64,000 bases of DNA from Bacillus_I endophytica_A (lineage in GTDB: Bacteria > Bacillota > Bacilli > Bacillales > Bacillaceae_H), in the NCBI RefSeq assembly GCF_026790145.1, contig NZ_JALAMS010000014.1, positions 141,163 to 205,162 of the forward strand, read 5' to 3'. The notes beneath the pieces were generated by a model. The model ran no database searches. It saw only the letters and a program-made list of their open reading frames with translations, and was not told the origin of the DNA. Position numbers and translations under genes: made by a program. Below are positions 37,380-46,726 of the stretch, one piece after another. Each line of letters opens with the position of its first letter. The first letter of the stretch is position 1.

Positions 37380-38228
37380 ATGAAGGGTCTTTCTATGCAT
37401 TTGTTTAATGAAAAAAAGCCTGTCTGGCAAGGGATAATTGGGTTGCTATCCATTGTCTTTGTAATTTTAGTCTCTATTTATACTTTTTACTTTTTAAAGC
37501 ATGATCCTACATTAACAAATCTTGATGAACGTCTCCAAGAAGTGAGCTTCCAGCACCCACTTGGTACAGATCATCTTGGTAGAGATGTTTTGACTAGGCT
37601 ATTGTTAGGTGGGATTCAGACAATTGGGTATAGTTCTCTAGCACTCATTGTTGCTCTCCTTATTGGAATCCCCTTTGGTCTTATTTCAGGATATAAACGT
37701 GGGCTAGTTGATCGGATATTTATGAGAATTGCCGATGGATTTTTAGCCTTCCCTGATACAATTGTTGCTATTGTTTTAAGTGGTTTGCTCGGACCTGGGA
37801 TAGGTAACCTTGTCCTTGCTATTGTGTTGGTTAAATGGGTAAGTTATGCCCGTCTAGTCCGTAGCACAGTTTTATCAGAATCCCAAAAAGATTATGTGTT
37901 GGTTGCAAAAATCAACGGACTATCTTCAATTAAAATTATGCAGAAGCATTTATTTCCCCATATTGTAGGAAACGTTCTTGTTTTGGCAAGTCTTGATTTA
38001 GGTAAAATTATTCTTCTTATTTCCTCTCTATCATATATAGGGCTAGGAGCACAACCACCAACTCCTGAATGGGGAGCAATGCTAAATGACTCACGCCCCT
38101 ATTTTGAGTCAAAACCTGAATTAATGATATACCCTGGTTTAGCCATTGTAGTCGTAGTATTACTGACTAACATGCTAGGAGACTATTTACGTGATCATTT
38201 TGATGTGAAAAAGGAGATACGAAAATGA
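37380..38228 (+). CDS. nikC: Nickel/peptide ABC transporter permease (NikC-type)
   Basis: 282 residues, NikC/DppC family: HPLGTDHLGRDVLTRLLLGG and the EAA loop VAKINGLSSIKIMQKHLFPH. It abuts nikB and overlaps nikD by 4 nt. Confidence 0.85.
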   Translation: MKGLSMHLFNEKKPVWQGIIGLLSIVFVILVSIYTFYFLKHDPTLTNLDERLQEVSFQHPLGTDHLGRDVLTRLLLGGIQTIGYSSLALIVALLIGIPFGLISGYKRGLVDRIFMRIADGFLAFPDTIVAIVLSGLLGPGIGNLVLAIVLVKWVSYARLVRSTVLSESQKDYVLVAKINGLSSIKIMQKHLFPHIVGNVLVLASLDLGKIILLISSLSYIGLGAQPPTPEWGAMLNDSRPYFESKPELMIYPGLAIVVVVLLTNMLGDYLRDHFDVKKEIRK

Positions 38229-39025
38229 TTTTATCGATTGAAAGAGTATCCATTAGCAGTAGGGAAAAGAAAATTGTTAATAACGTGTCCCTTTCGATTC
38301 GCAAAGGAGAATGGTATGCTCTTGTTGGGCAAAGTGGAAGTGGAAAAAGTTTATTATCCCAGTCAATTGGACAACTTCTTCATTCTAATTTACAGATAGA
38401 AGGAAAGATTTTATTTAAAGGAGAGAACTTACTTGAATTCTCACCAAAGCAAATTCAAACAGTACGTGGTCAAAAAATTTCTTATATTTTTCAAGATTAT
38501 CAAGGTTCTTTTACCCCATTTCGTACCATTTCTCAACATTTTGAAGAATACCAGAAAACTCATGGGATTCATGATTCAAAAACCCGTGAGTTAAATGCAA
38601 AGGAAGAACTTGAAGCTGTTGGGCTAGACGAAACACTATATAATCGATATCCCTTTCAATTAAGTGGTGGACAACTTCAACGTGTCTCAATTGCATTGGC
38701 ACTTTTACTATCTCCAGACTTATTAATTGCAGATGAAATAACAACTGCACTTGATAGTGTTTCTGGACACAGAATTTTAGAATCACTTGCCAAACGGCAA
38801 AAAGAAAAAGGATGTACCATATTATTTATTACTCATGATTGGCGACATGTTAAAAGATATGCAACTCGCTTAGCAGTGATGAAGGAAGGGAAAATTGTTG
38901 AATCAGGTAATAAACATCGTATACTTGATCATCCAAAGCATGAATATACCAAGCAATTAATTCAAGCAGCTCCTACCCTTGGACGTGGGCTCCCTTCAGG
39001 TTTACCGGAGGTTGAAAACAAATGA
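38225..39025 (+). CDS. nikD: Nickel/peptide ABC transporter ATPase (NikD-type)
   Basis: 266 residues. Walker A GQSGSGKSL, signature LSGGQLQR, Walker B LLIADEIT, switch His in ITHDW. It overlaps the genes on both sides by 4 nt. Confidence 0.85.
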   Translation: MILSIERVSISSREKKIVNNVSLSIRKGEWYALVGQSGSGKSLLSQSIGQLLHSNLQIEGKILFKGENLLEFSPKQIQTVRGQKISYIFQDYQGSFTPFRTISQHFEEYQKTHGIHDSKTRELNAKEELEAVGLDETLYNRYPFQLSGGQLQRVSIALALLLSPDLLIADEITTALDSVSGHRILESLAKRQKEKGCTILFITHDWRHVKRYATRLAVMKEGKIVESGNKHRILDHPKHEYTKQLIQAAPTLGRGLPSGLPEVENK

Positions 39026-39783
39026 ATTTACTTACTGTACACGAATTAAAAAAATCATATCAGGCTAAGAAAACCATTCTTGATAACATCTCGTTTGAAC
39101 TGAACAAGGGGGAATGTCTAGGTCTTGTTGGTGAAAGTGGTTGTGGTAAGAGCACATTAGCTCGCTGCCTGCTCCGAATTGAACCGATTGATAGCGGATT
39201 AATTTATTTTAAGGATAAGGCAATTGAGCAATTGAATGATCGACAGTTATATCCTTATCGAAGAAAGATTCAAATTGTGCTGCAAAACCCTTCAGCCTCT
39301 TTAAATCCAAAACTTAAAATAAAAGATTCACTTATTGATCCTTATGCTCAATTTAAGAATGACCTTAATCTTATACATTTTTCCTATACTTCAAAGGATG
39401 CTTTTATAAAGCAGCTTCTTGAAGTCGTTGAGTTACCATCTAGCTTGGCAGATCGATATCCTCACGAGCTAAGTGGAGGTCAGCGACAACGTGTAACAAT
39501 TGCCCGTGCTATTAGTATTGAACCTGAATTCATTGTTTTAGATGAGCCCACGGCAAGTCTTGACGTTATCTCTCAAGGAGCAATACTTACTTTATTAACA
39601 GACCTTCGTAAAGCGTTAAATCTTTCATACTTGTTTATTTCGCATGATCTTGCTGCTGTCAAAGAAATGAGTCAACGGATTATGGTCATGAAAGATGGCA
39701 AACTTGTTGATCAATTCGACAATGAACAATTATTTAATGAGGAACGTCATTCATATACAAAAGAGCTCATTTCAATTTTTTGA
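39022..39783 (+). CDS. nikE: Nickel/peptide ABC transporter ATPase (NikE-type)
   Basis: 253 residues. Walker A GESGCGKST, signature LSGGQRQR, Walker B IVLDEPTAS and ISHDLA. Last gene of the operon, followed by a hairpin terminator. Confidence 0.85.
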   Translation: MNLLTVHELKKSYQAKKTILDNISFELNKGECLGLVGESGCGKSTLARCLLRIEPIDSGLIYFKDKAIEQLNDRQLYPYRRKIQIVLQNPSASLNPKLKIKDSLIDPYAQFKNDLNLIHFSYTSKDAFIKQLLEVVELPSSLADRYPHELSGGQRQRVTIARAISIEPEFIVLDEPTASLDVISQGAILTLLTDLRKALNLSYLFISHDLAAVKEMSQRIMVMKDGKLVDQFDNEQLFNEERHSYTKELISIF

Positions 39784-39867
39784 CCAGTTGTATTGTAAAA
39801 TCTTATTGTTAATAACAAGCCCTATTATTAGCTCGTTTATAGTAACTTGCATTAACAGAAAAGAAAA

Positions 39868-39902
39868 AGCACAAACTTGTTGTCACTGAACAAGTTTGTG
39901 CT
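39868..39902. terminator. nik operon terminator, dispersed hairpin family
   Basis: AGCACAAACTTG (39868-39879) pairs perfectly with CAAGTTTGTGCT (39891-39902). The loop TTGTCACTGAA is shared with other copies; T-rich flank follows. Confidence 0.8.
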
Positions 39903-40002
39903 CGTTTTACTTTCCTGAATTTAGATAAAAATATAAATTGTTCCCCTAACTCCCTTGCCTCTTACTACAGCAAAACCTTTTGTTCTAATCATCTTCCATT
40001 TA

Positions 40003-40290
40003 TCAATTGATTAGTGCAATAATACCTTCTTCATCATCTAGCACTAGCTTGATGTCAGCGTAAGGATCTCTGTTCAAATATTCGTCAAGCCATAATCGAA
40101 TAGCTTCAATCAAGTTTGCAGTAATTAAAACTTGCTTTCGACCGTCTACGAAAGCTTCCGCAGAAAATCCGTAACTATCATCATACATGAGCTCTACTTC
40201 GACTTCTTGAGGCTTTATTTGCTTTTTTTGAGAGATATAAACACAAAGAGCATTAATAATATCTTGCTCAGAAATGCTTAAGCTCCCCAT
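40003..40290 (-). CDS. YxcD-like small protein (DUF2653 type)
   Basis: 95 residues, acidic, no membrane segment. The pattern ISEQDIINALCVYIS and DIKLVLDDEEGIIAL resembles Bacillus YxcD/DUF2653. It overlaps the end of the upstream membrane-protein gene by 13 nt, so the two are coupled. Function unknown. Confidence 0.6.
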   Translation of the reverse strand: MGSLSISEQDIINALCVYISQKKQIKPQEVEVELMYDDSYGFSAEAFVDGRKQVLITANLIEAIRLWLDEYLNRDPYADIKLVLDDEEGIIALIN

Positions 40291-40724
40291 GGATTAGTAT
40301 CCTTCTTTTTCTTTTTATCTCTGAAAAACACAAAAACTTTGCGAATAACAGCAATTAAAACAACAATTGCTAGAACATTAATTAGTAAACCTAAGATAGA
40401 TCCTAATATACCCATCTTTGCGAATAGGCTACCAAATAATAATCCAGCAAGTCCACCTATCATGAGGCCTTTCATTAGACCACCCGACATAAAACCGCCT
40501 TTGTTATTTTTAGCATTTGTCGATTTATTTGTTGTAGTAGAGTCTTCTTTTTTCTTTTGGAAATTTAAATTGTTATTCGTACTGTTGTTATCGTTGTTAA
40601 AACTTTTCTTCCCTGACCTGTAAGATTTTGCTTCCACTGTTGTTGAATGATCTTGGAAAACAAAGTTTCCAACGGGTAAAAATACAAGTACTGCCATAAG
40701 TAAAGCTGCTAACACTTTTTTCAT
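40278..40724 (-). CDS. Secreted/membrane protein with Gly-rich double helix
   Basis: About 148 residues. Start at ATG 40724 behind ACGGAGGG. Signal peptide (MKKVLAALLMAVLVFLPV start), a low-complexity Asn/Lys/Ser/Thr linker, then a glycine-rich hydrophobic pair (GGLMKGLMIGGLAGLLFG and the following helix) and a Lys-rich tail. The pattern recalls the N-terminus of Tim44-like domain proteins. Partner of the YxcD-like gene. Role unknown. Confidence 0.6.
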   Translation of the reverse strand: MKKVLAALLMAVLVFLPVGNFVFQDHSTTVEAKSYRSGKKSFNNDNNSTNNNLNFQKKKEDSTTTNKSTNAKNNKGGFMSGGLMKGLMIGGLAGLLFGSLFAKMGILGSILGLLINVLAIVVLIAVIRKVFVFFRDKKKKKDTNPWGA

Positions 40725-41130
40725 TTTATTAATTCCCTCCGTAAGTTTAAGCATGATGCTTTTATTAGCAAGTGCAAATCTATTACACTAACCGGGTTAA
40801 CATATATATTTTAACATTTTTATATGCTGTAAGAGTATTAAAACCTAATGTTAATCATTAAGAATTTATTTTGAAAGTTCATCTATTACCATTCTCTCAA
40901 GTGTTTTCCTGAATTATAAGGTGAAAATTAATAATCCATAGAGAAGGAAAAACAGAAGGCACTGTTTACCTCCCCTAACCTATTTTATGTAAACTAGCTC
41001 TGTATAAGGAGGGCTTTTAAAAAACATACTCCACTTACACTTTTAGTTATCTAATTAATTCCTAAAATGATTACCGATAAGAGCTGTTATGTTAACTTCA
41101 TAAAAATACCGTATACATAATTAGATATAT
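40725..41130. other. Gene-free stretch
   Basis: AT-rich, no convincing coding frame or strong hairpin. It should contain the promoter of the 40724 gene and the downstream end of the LysR gene. Confidence 0.4.
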
Positions 41131-42003
41131 TTAGTTTGACTTTAACAACAGTTTTATATATTCAATAAACTTTTTGGCAGCAGGAGAGATTTCTTTTAGG
41201 GATGGTGCAGCAATGCTGATAAATCGATGTTGTTCTGGCTCTATACTAAGAATGGTAACGTTATGCGGCAGACCTTGCAGAACTAATTCAGGAATGACGC
41301 TCACACCTAGTTCATTTTCCACCATCGCTATAATAGCTTGGTCATCAGCCATTTCGAATGCATTTTTAAGAGTAACACCGGTCTCTTTAAATATGCGTTT
41401 TATATCGTGGTCATAACCAGACTTTTGTGTGATAAAGGATTCATTCTCTAATTGTTCAATACGGATTTTCTCTTGATTACTTAGAGTATGATTGTATGGA
41501 AGGATACAAACTAGTCTGTCTTTTTTTAGAGGTATCGTTTCAAAACCTTCTAACGTAGGTAAGCTAACAAAACCAAAATCTACAACTCCATTAGCAATCC
41601 ATTGTTCAATATCTTGATAGCCTCCCTGTAAAATCTTAATTTCTATAAAGGGATGCTCTTGTTTAAAATGCTTTATCCATCTAGGAAGCCATTGAATACA
41701 AACACTTGTAAATGCCCCTATCCGAACTGAACCAACTTCAAGTCCATTGATACAGGCGGCTTCTTGCTTCATTTTTTCATCCCAATGTAGAATCGTTCGT
41801 ATATATTTTAAGATTCTCTGCCCATTGCTTGTTAAAGTGATACCAGACCGACTTCTAATAAGTAAAGGAAAGCCAAGTTCAGCTTCAAGGTTTGCGATAG
41901 AATAACTAACAGCGGACTGAGTTAAATTTAAAGCTTCCGCAGCTTTGGTTAGATTACCCAGCTCAACAACAGTGTCAAAAACTTCATATTTGGCAAGACT
42001 CAT
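41131..42003 (-). CDS. LysR-family regulator
   Basis: About 290 residues. N-terminal helix-turn-helix (GNLTKAAEALNLTQSAVSYS, 20 residues) and a periplasmic-binding-like effector domain. ATG 42003 is preferred over ATG 42012, which abuts the AGGAA site. It is divergent from a DUF554 gene 125 nt away, its probable target. Confidence 0.85.
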   Translation of the reverse strand: MSLAKYEVFDTVVELGNLTKAAEALNLTQSAVSYSIANLEAELGFPLLIRSRSGITLTSNGQRILKYIRTILHWDEKMKQEAACINGLEVGSVRIGAFTSVCIQWLPRWIKHFKQEHPFIEIKILQGGYQDIEQWIANGVVDFGFVSLPTLEGFETIPLKKDRLVCILPYNHTLSNQEKIRIEQLENESFITQKSGYDHDIKRIFKETGVTLKNAFEMADDQAIIAMVENELGVSVIPELVLQGLPHNVTILSIEPEQHRFISIAAPSLKEISPAAKKFIEYIKLLLKSN

Positions 42004-42128
42004 TTTTATCATTCCTATCCATAAATTTTATTCATGTTAAATATTGAAAACTTTGATTTTATTTATATGTAGTTTACTTCTATAATTTGAGAAAATACAA
42101 TTGTATAGAAACGGACAGGTGAAAGAAA

Positions 42129-42842
42129 ATGATTTTAATAGGGGCTTTAGTAAATGGAATAGGTGTAAGTATCGGTACGTTATTAGGGAATCTACTTCGT
42201 CGTATACCAGATAGCATGAAACACACTGTCATGAATGTAATGGGTTTAGCCATTATCGTCATGGGAGTACAAATGGGATTTAAAAGTGAGAATTTTCTTA
42301 TCGTGATTTTAAGTCTTGCTATAGGGGCAGTAATTGGTGAGTTATTTGCCTTAGAAGATAAACTAACTAACATAGGAGGTTGGTTAGAGAAAAAAATCGG
42401 CTCAAGCAAAGAAGGAAGTATATCTCAAGGATTTATAACAGGTACTTTAGTATTCGTCGTTGGAGCAATGGGTATCATTGGTGCTTTAGATAGTGGAATT
42501 AGAGGTAATCATGATGTGTTATATACAAAAACGATTATAGATACATTTGTAGCATTAATATTGACTACAACTCTAGGGATTGGGGTCTTATTTTCTGCAA
42601 TTCCAGTCATTTTATATGAAGGTTCAATTGCTATTTTTGCAACTCAAATTGAGCATTTTATTCCTCATGCTTTAATGAATAGTTTTATTACAGAAATGAC
42701 CGCTACCGGTGGAATTATGATTATTGCCATTGGTTCAAATTTAGTAGGAATTACCAACATCAAAGTGGCTAATCTTCTTCCTGGAATCGTAGTAACTGCA
42801 CTGCTTGTTTCAATTATTTACGGTTTTAAATTACATTTCTAA
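42129..42842 (+). CDS. DUF554 (YdfK/YqgA-type) membrane protein
   Basis: 237 residues, DUF554: starts LIGALVNGIGVSIGTLLGN; middle GAMGIIGALDSGIRGNHDVL; six or seven hydrophobic segments. A paralogue of the 22513 protein, more typical of the family (first residues and GALDSG). Divergent from the LysR gene. Function of the family is not established. Confidence 0.8.
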   Translation: MILIGALVNGIGVSIGTLLGNLLRRIPDSMKHTVMNVMGLAIIVMGVQMGFKSENFLIVILSLAIGAVIGELFALEDKLTNIGGWLEKKIGSSKEGSISQGFITGTLVFVVGAMGIIGALDSGIRGNHDVLYTKTIIDTFVALILTTTLGIGVLFSAIPVILYEGSIAIFATQIEHFIPHALMNSFITEMTATGGIMIIAIGSNLVGITNIKVANLLPGIVVTALLVSIIYGFKLHF

Positions 42843-42860
42843 AAATGAATATACGCCACA

Positions 42861-42911
42861 AAACCTTTCCTTTTTAGTAATATAATTCTTGCTACTGAAG
42901 AGGAAAGGTTT
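42861..42911 (+). terminator. Hairpin after the DUF554 gene
   Basis: AAACCTTTCCT (42861-42871) pairs with AGGAAAGGTTT (42901-42911) across a 29-nt loop. Confidence 0.6.
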
Positions 42912-43002
42912 CTCGCTTTATTCCTATTTATTCAGAAGTACAAATGATTTTACTTTAGAAAATTAATCAGTTTTTTTAAGACGATCAGACTTTTCATCAT
43001 AC

Positions 43003-43626
43003 TTATTTGTCCTTTTTTAACTTCCTCTCCATCAATTGTGCCATTTGTTGAGAATTTAAAGCCTTTTCTTCATAGAGTCTATTAACGATGTTCTGATAGT
43101 CCCCTTCACTACGATTTTGACTTATTTTATTGGCAGCTTGAATTTCTTGTACTTTAATCTTAAATCCAACAATCCCTTTTAATTCTTTTTCTAAAACTTC
43201 AAGAGAAAGCTTATCCCATAAAACAGGATTCTTACGATGTTTTTCGTATTTTTGCAACAACTTTGTCAGGTCCTGTTTTAACTCTTCTTCGTTCAAAATG
43301 CAAGCTGTACCATATACATGTACAGCTTGATAGTTCCATGTTGGCACATTTTCCTGCTTGTACCAAGAAGAAGAGATATAAGCGTGTGGTCCTTGGAACA
43401 TCACCAATACATTTTCACAGGTTTCAAATGTTCTCCATTGAGGGTTCCCATAAGCGACATGCCCTGTTATATAGTAAGTATCTCCTTCTTTCACTAACTG
43501 CAAGGGCAAATGAGTGGCAATGGGTTTCCCCTGTTTTGTTGTGACCAACGTGCCAAAGGAGTTTTCTTGAACAAATTCCCATATTTCATCAACATTTGTG
43601 ACCCTAAAATATTTTGGAATATACAT
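43003..43626 (-). CDS. paiB: PaiB-family FMN-binding regulator
   Basis: 207 residues, the PaiB family: start MYIPKYFRV, then HVAYGNPQWR, FQGPHAYISSSWY and VPTWNYQAVHVYG, which are family hallmarks. The fold is a flavin-binding split barrel. In Bacillus subtilis PaiB acts with PaiA in repressing sporulation and degradative-enzyme genes. It lies 28 nt after paiA in a marR-paiA-paiB operon. A second family member is at 61371. Confidence 0.9.
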   Translation of the reverse strand: MYIPKYFRVTNVDEIWEFVQENSFGTLVTTKQGKPIATHLPLQLVKEGDTYYITGHVAYGNPQWRTFETCENVLVMFQGPHAYISSSWYKQENVPTWNYQAVHVYGTACILNEEELKQDLTKLLQKYEKHRKNPVLWDKLSLEVLEKELKGIVGFKIKVQEIQAANKISQNRSEGDYQNIVNRLYEEKALNSQQMAQLMERKLKKDK

Positions 43627-43654
43627 GATCAGCCACCTCTCCTCTCAAAAGAAG

Positions 43655-44173
43655 TTATACGAGTGTTTTGACCATTATAAAGTCTACTTGCTCTTCATCC
43701 CCCATATAAAAAGAGTGGGCTCCAGTTTGAATAAATCCCATTTTCCTATAAAAGATGAGGGCATTTTCGTTTTTCTCCCATACGCCTAGCCAGATTTTCT
43801 TTTTATTATGTTCCATTGCCATATCTATTGCTTTATTGAATAGATATTTACCAAGCCCATGTTTTTGAAAGTTGTTCTTTATATAAATCCTTTCAATTTC
43901 AAGGGATTCATCCCCCATCTCTTCAGACTGAGCATCATCGGTATTGACCTTTAAATAGCCTGCAATTTCGTTATCAACATAAACAAAAAAGAAATGTGAA
44001 GACGTATTAGATAATTCTTTCTCTACTTGTTCTAAGTTAAAAGCCTTTTCCAAATAGGCTTCCATATTTTCAGGTGAATTCTGATGCTTAAAAGTTTCAT
44101 TAAATGTTTCATAACTAATTTCTTGAAGTTTTCGTAAATCTTCAAGGGTACATTTTTTTATATTTATCATCAT
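43655..44173 (-). CDS. paiA: PaiA polyamine N-acetyltransferase (GNAT)
   Basis: 172 residues. Extremely close in pattern to B. subtilis PaiA: SPENMEAYLEKAF, DDAQSEEMG, the acetyl-CoA loop QKHGLGKYLF and the end VKTLV. It acetylates spermidine/spermine in the cytoplasm. ATG 44173 or the next codon; AGGAG upstream. It lies between marR and paiB. Confidence 0.93.
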   Translation of the reverse strand: MMINIKKCTLEDLRKLQEISYETFNETFKHQNSPENMEAYLEKAFNLEQVEKELSNTSSHFFFVYVDNEIAGYLKVNTDDAQSEEMGDESLEIERIYIKNNFQKHGLGKYLFNKAIDMAMEHNKKKIWLGVWEKNENALIFYRKMGFIQTGAHSFYMGDEEQVDFIMVKTLV

Positions 44174-44198
44174 TATAATCAGTCGCTCCTTTATGTTA

Positions 44199-44651
44199 TC
44201 AATAATTTCTCTTGTTGCCTTTTTTTACAAGCTCCCAGTCTTTTTCTATATTTTTTCTTACTCTTTGAAGAAGATGGAAAATGGTTTCTACTTCTCTTTC
44301 GGACAATCCCTCTAAGGCAACGATATTGGAATAATCATTTTCTCTTTTTATAAATGGATATACCTTTTTCCCTTTCTCTGTTGGAAAGAGTTTTTTAATT
44401 TTTTTGTTATGTTTATCTTCTTTCTTTTCAATAAAGCCATTCATTTCAAGTTTTTTTATAGCACGAGAGGCTGTGGTTCGATCTACTTTTATCATCTCAA
44501 CTAACTTTTCTTGAATGATTTCTGGGTTTTCACATATTCGCACAAGGTACAAATACTGCCCTTTTGTAAGGTCATATTCTTTAAATTCTATATTACTTAT
44601 AGAATCTAAGGCCCTTGCTATCATTCCAATTTCACGAAGAATCTCCTTCAT
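44199..44651 (-). CDS. MarR-family regulator of the pai operon
   Basis: 150 residues with the winged-helix core LVEMIKVDRTTASRAIKKLE and a basic wing (KKEDKHNKKIKKL). First gene of the marR-paiA-paiB operon. Two copies of a 20-bp palindrome lie just upstream, so it is likely autoregulated. GGAG lies before ATG 44651. Confidence 0.9.
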   Translation of the reverse strand: MKEILREIGMIARALDSISNIEFKEYDLTKGQYLYLVRICENPEIIQEKLVEMIKVDRTTASRAIKKLEMNGFIEKKEDKHNKKIKKLFPTEKGKKVYPFIKRENDYSNIVALEGLSEREVETIFHLLQRVRKNIEKDWELVKKGNKRNY

Positions 44652-44672
44652 AATTCACTCCTTAGTATATAA

Positions 44673-44692
44673 TTTATTGCAAATGCAATAAA
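44673..44692. promoter_or_regulatory. MarR operator copy 1
   Basis: TTTATTGCAAATGCAATAAA: 9-2-9 perfect palindrome, about 20 nt before the marR start. Confidence 0.8.
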
Positions 44693-44718
44693 ATATCATA
44701 TAATAAATTTAACTTAAA

Positions 44719-44738
44719 TTTATTGCATTTGCAATAAA
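44719..44738. promoter_or_regulatory. MarR operator copy 2
   Basis: TTTATTGCATTTGCAATAAA: the same arms as copy 1, with a TT centre instead of AA; 46 nt from copy 1 (start to start). The two frame an AT-rich core that likely holds the promoter. Confidence 0.8.
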
Positions 44739-44986
44739 AAATAGGTTGTAAATAATAAAAACGTGAAGGCATCATTACATTATGTAATATTTTGCATTCT
44801 ACCAACTCATTTAAAGCAGAAAATCATTCGTTATATTTTTAAGGATATATAAGAGAATATCCTTTAAAAATTTAAAGGTTGTTTTCTTAATCGAAGGAAA
44901 GTTGATATGGTATCCTTTTATTAAAGTCTTTTACCGTCAAAAAGATAAAGAAGAGAAGGAATCAGCATAAAAGGAAGGTTGATACT

Positions 44987-45685
44987 ATGTTCATAGAATT
45001 TATTGCGACAACGTTAGAAGATGCTCTATTAATTGAACAATCGGGGGCAGATCGGATTGAGTTAGTATCCGCTTTAACAGAAGGAGGCTTAACACCAAGT
45101 CACTCTTTAATCGAATCCGTAGTTAACCGTGTAAACATTCCAGTCAATGTGATGGTAAGGCCACATAGCCAATCATTTCGTTACTCTCATGACGACTTTT
45201 CGATCATGAAAAATGATATAAAAATAATCCGTTCATTAGGTGCAAATGGTGTTGTACTAGGAGTGTTGGATGAGAAACATGAAGTCAACCAACACATGCT
45301 TGAAGAGTTATTGATGGAATGCAATGGTATAGAAGTTACATTTCATCGGGCAATTGATTATACAATCAATCCCGTTCAAGCTGCTAAAACATTAGCCCAA
45401 TACAAAGAAATAACAACTATTTTAACTTCTGGTGGAAATGATGAATTTTCCAGTCGCTTGCAAACCGTTCAGAAAATGAAACCAGTGTGTAAGCATATTT
45501 CAATTTTGGTTGGAGGTGGGTTAAATACAAGCAATATTCTTTCTGTTCATTCAACAGTAAAAACGGGGTATTATCATTTTGGTACGGCTGTGCGAAAAAA
45601 CCATAGTCTGATCGAAGGGATTCATCTAGCAAAAGCGAAAGAAATTGTTCAAATATTAAAAGATGAAGAGAGAAAATCAATATAA
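44987..45685 (+). CDS. cutC: CutC-family protein
   Basis: 232 residues, TIM-barrel CutC: IELVSALTEGGLTPS, MVRPHSQSFRYS, VLGVLDE and VTFHRAID are conserved. Historically named a copper homeostasis protein; the real activity is unsettled. AAGGAAGG before the ATG. Monocistronic with a very strong terminator. Confidence 0.92.
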   Translation: MFIEFIATTLEDALLIEQSGADRIELVSALTEGGLTPSHSLIESVVNRVNIPVNVMVRPHSQSFRYSHDDFSIMKNDIKIIRSLGANGVVLGVLDEKHEVNQHMLEELLMECNGIEVTFHRAIDYTINPVQAAKTLAQYKEITTILTSGGNDEFSSRLQTVQKMKPVCKHISILVGGGLNTSNILSVHSTVKTGYYHFGTAVRKNHSLIEGIHLAKAKEIVQILKDEERKSI

Positions 45686-45806
45686 AAATCTTTCTAACAT
45701 GTGATATAGGGATGCCAACAAGCATAATGAATTTATATTCTGACACAAGCGATCATTTTTAAATAAGGGAACCCCTTATAATTTAGCTTATGTTAACTAA
45801 AAACTT

Positions 45807-45852
45807 AGTCAGAAAAAATCCTGTTCTTTGAAGAACAGGATTTTTTCTGACT
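45807..45852. terminator. Long perfect hairpin after cutC
   Basis: A 22-bp stem from AGTCAGAAAAAATCCTGTTC onward and its complement, with almost no loop. The preceding TATGTTAACT at 45790-45799 is also the shared tail of the dispersed hairpins. Confidence 0.8.
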
Positions 45853-46579
45853 GTTAGTTTTTCTGATTATGCAGTGCACGTTTAATGGAAATAGTTAATA
45901 TCTTATTTTCTACGCCCCAAATATTAATCATTAAAGTACAGGATGTAAATCTTGATTATATGAAACGGGATTGTAGTAAGAGCGCTAGCCTTTCTTTTAT
46001 TTGATATCTTCTTGAAAAACGCTATCCATAAATACGAATTTGTGATAAAAAATACTACTAACACTCTTTGAAATTCAAAGTAGTTCTAACAAGAAGTATC
46101 ATCGCCCGCTCTCCAAGTAAATATAGTTTTTTTCACAAAATCTTCAAGTCCACTATCATGCAAATCAACTGATTTTTTTTATGCGTATACACCCTTTTCC
46201 ATAATCCAATCCGCTCAGAAACTTATTGGCATTATAATCACTTAACTATATTTCATCAAGTTTAAGATAGGAAGTCCCTTTGAGGGGCAACTATTTCAAT
46301 GTTATCTAGATAGGATACTTCATCGTTATAATATGTTATTCTTCTCGAATCCTCTTTATAGAAAAGAATCCTTTACTCATTAGTAGCAAAGGTATTAAAT
46401 ATTCTTTTTGTAAATGAGTTTAAGTATTTGGCTAAATTCAAAAAAGAAAAGAGAACATTATGGTTACTCCTAATGTTCTCTTTTCTTTTACAATATTTTT
46501 ATTAAATTTTAATCCTTCCAAGAAATCGGGAATGTTTGTGCTCCCCTTCTTACTTCATTCGTTATGTTAAATAAGAATA
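45853..46579. other. Gene-poor stretch with a strong hairpin
   Basis: No complete gene seen. 46442-46489 is a 19-bp perfect hairpin (AAAAGAAAAGAGAACATTA arm) of the dispersed type. 46538-46570 (GTTTGTGCTC...TTATGTTAA) matches the right half of the 52402 copy. Short protein-like runs around 46090-46330 on the minus strand are broken by stops and not recognised. Confidence 0.5.
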
Positions 46580-46711
46580 TTAAATATCAAGTTTACGGGT
46601 ACTGAGCGATTTTACCATTTCAGGATCTCTATGTGAAAAGAATAAGCTCTCTTTCGTATCTAATGTCGCAATCTTCGCAGACTCCTGCCCGACTGAATGA
46701 GATAAGGAGAT
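46580..46711 (-). pseudogene. C-terminal remnant of an aldo/keto reductase gene
   Basis: A frame ending at 46580 reads SAKIATLDTKESLFFSHRDP then EMVKSLSTRKLDI-stop. This is the C-terminal tail typical of DkgA-type (2,5-diketogluconate reductase) aldo/keto reductases (IA.LDT..SLFF.HRDPEMVK). All upstream parts are missing; the hydrolase gene stop lies 16 nt away. Probably the relic of a partner gene of the hydrolase. Confidence 0.7.
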
Positions 46712-46726
46712 CCTATTAAGCTATGG

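Noticed and set aside
46090..46330. Protein-like minus-strand fragments between cutC and the hydrolase
   Set aside because: Short, broken by stops in every frame and not matching any family I know.
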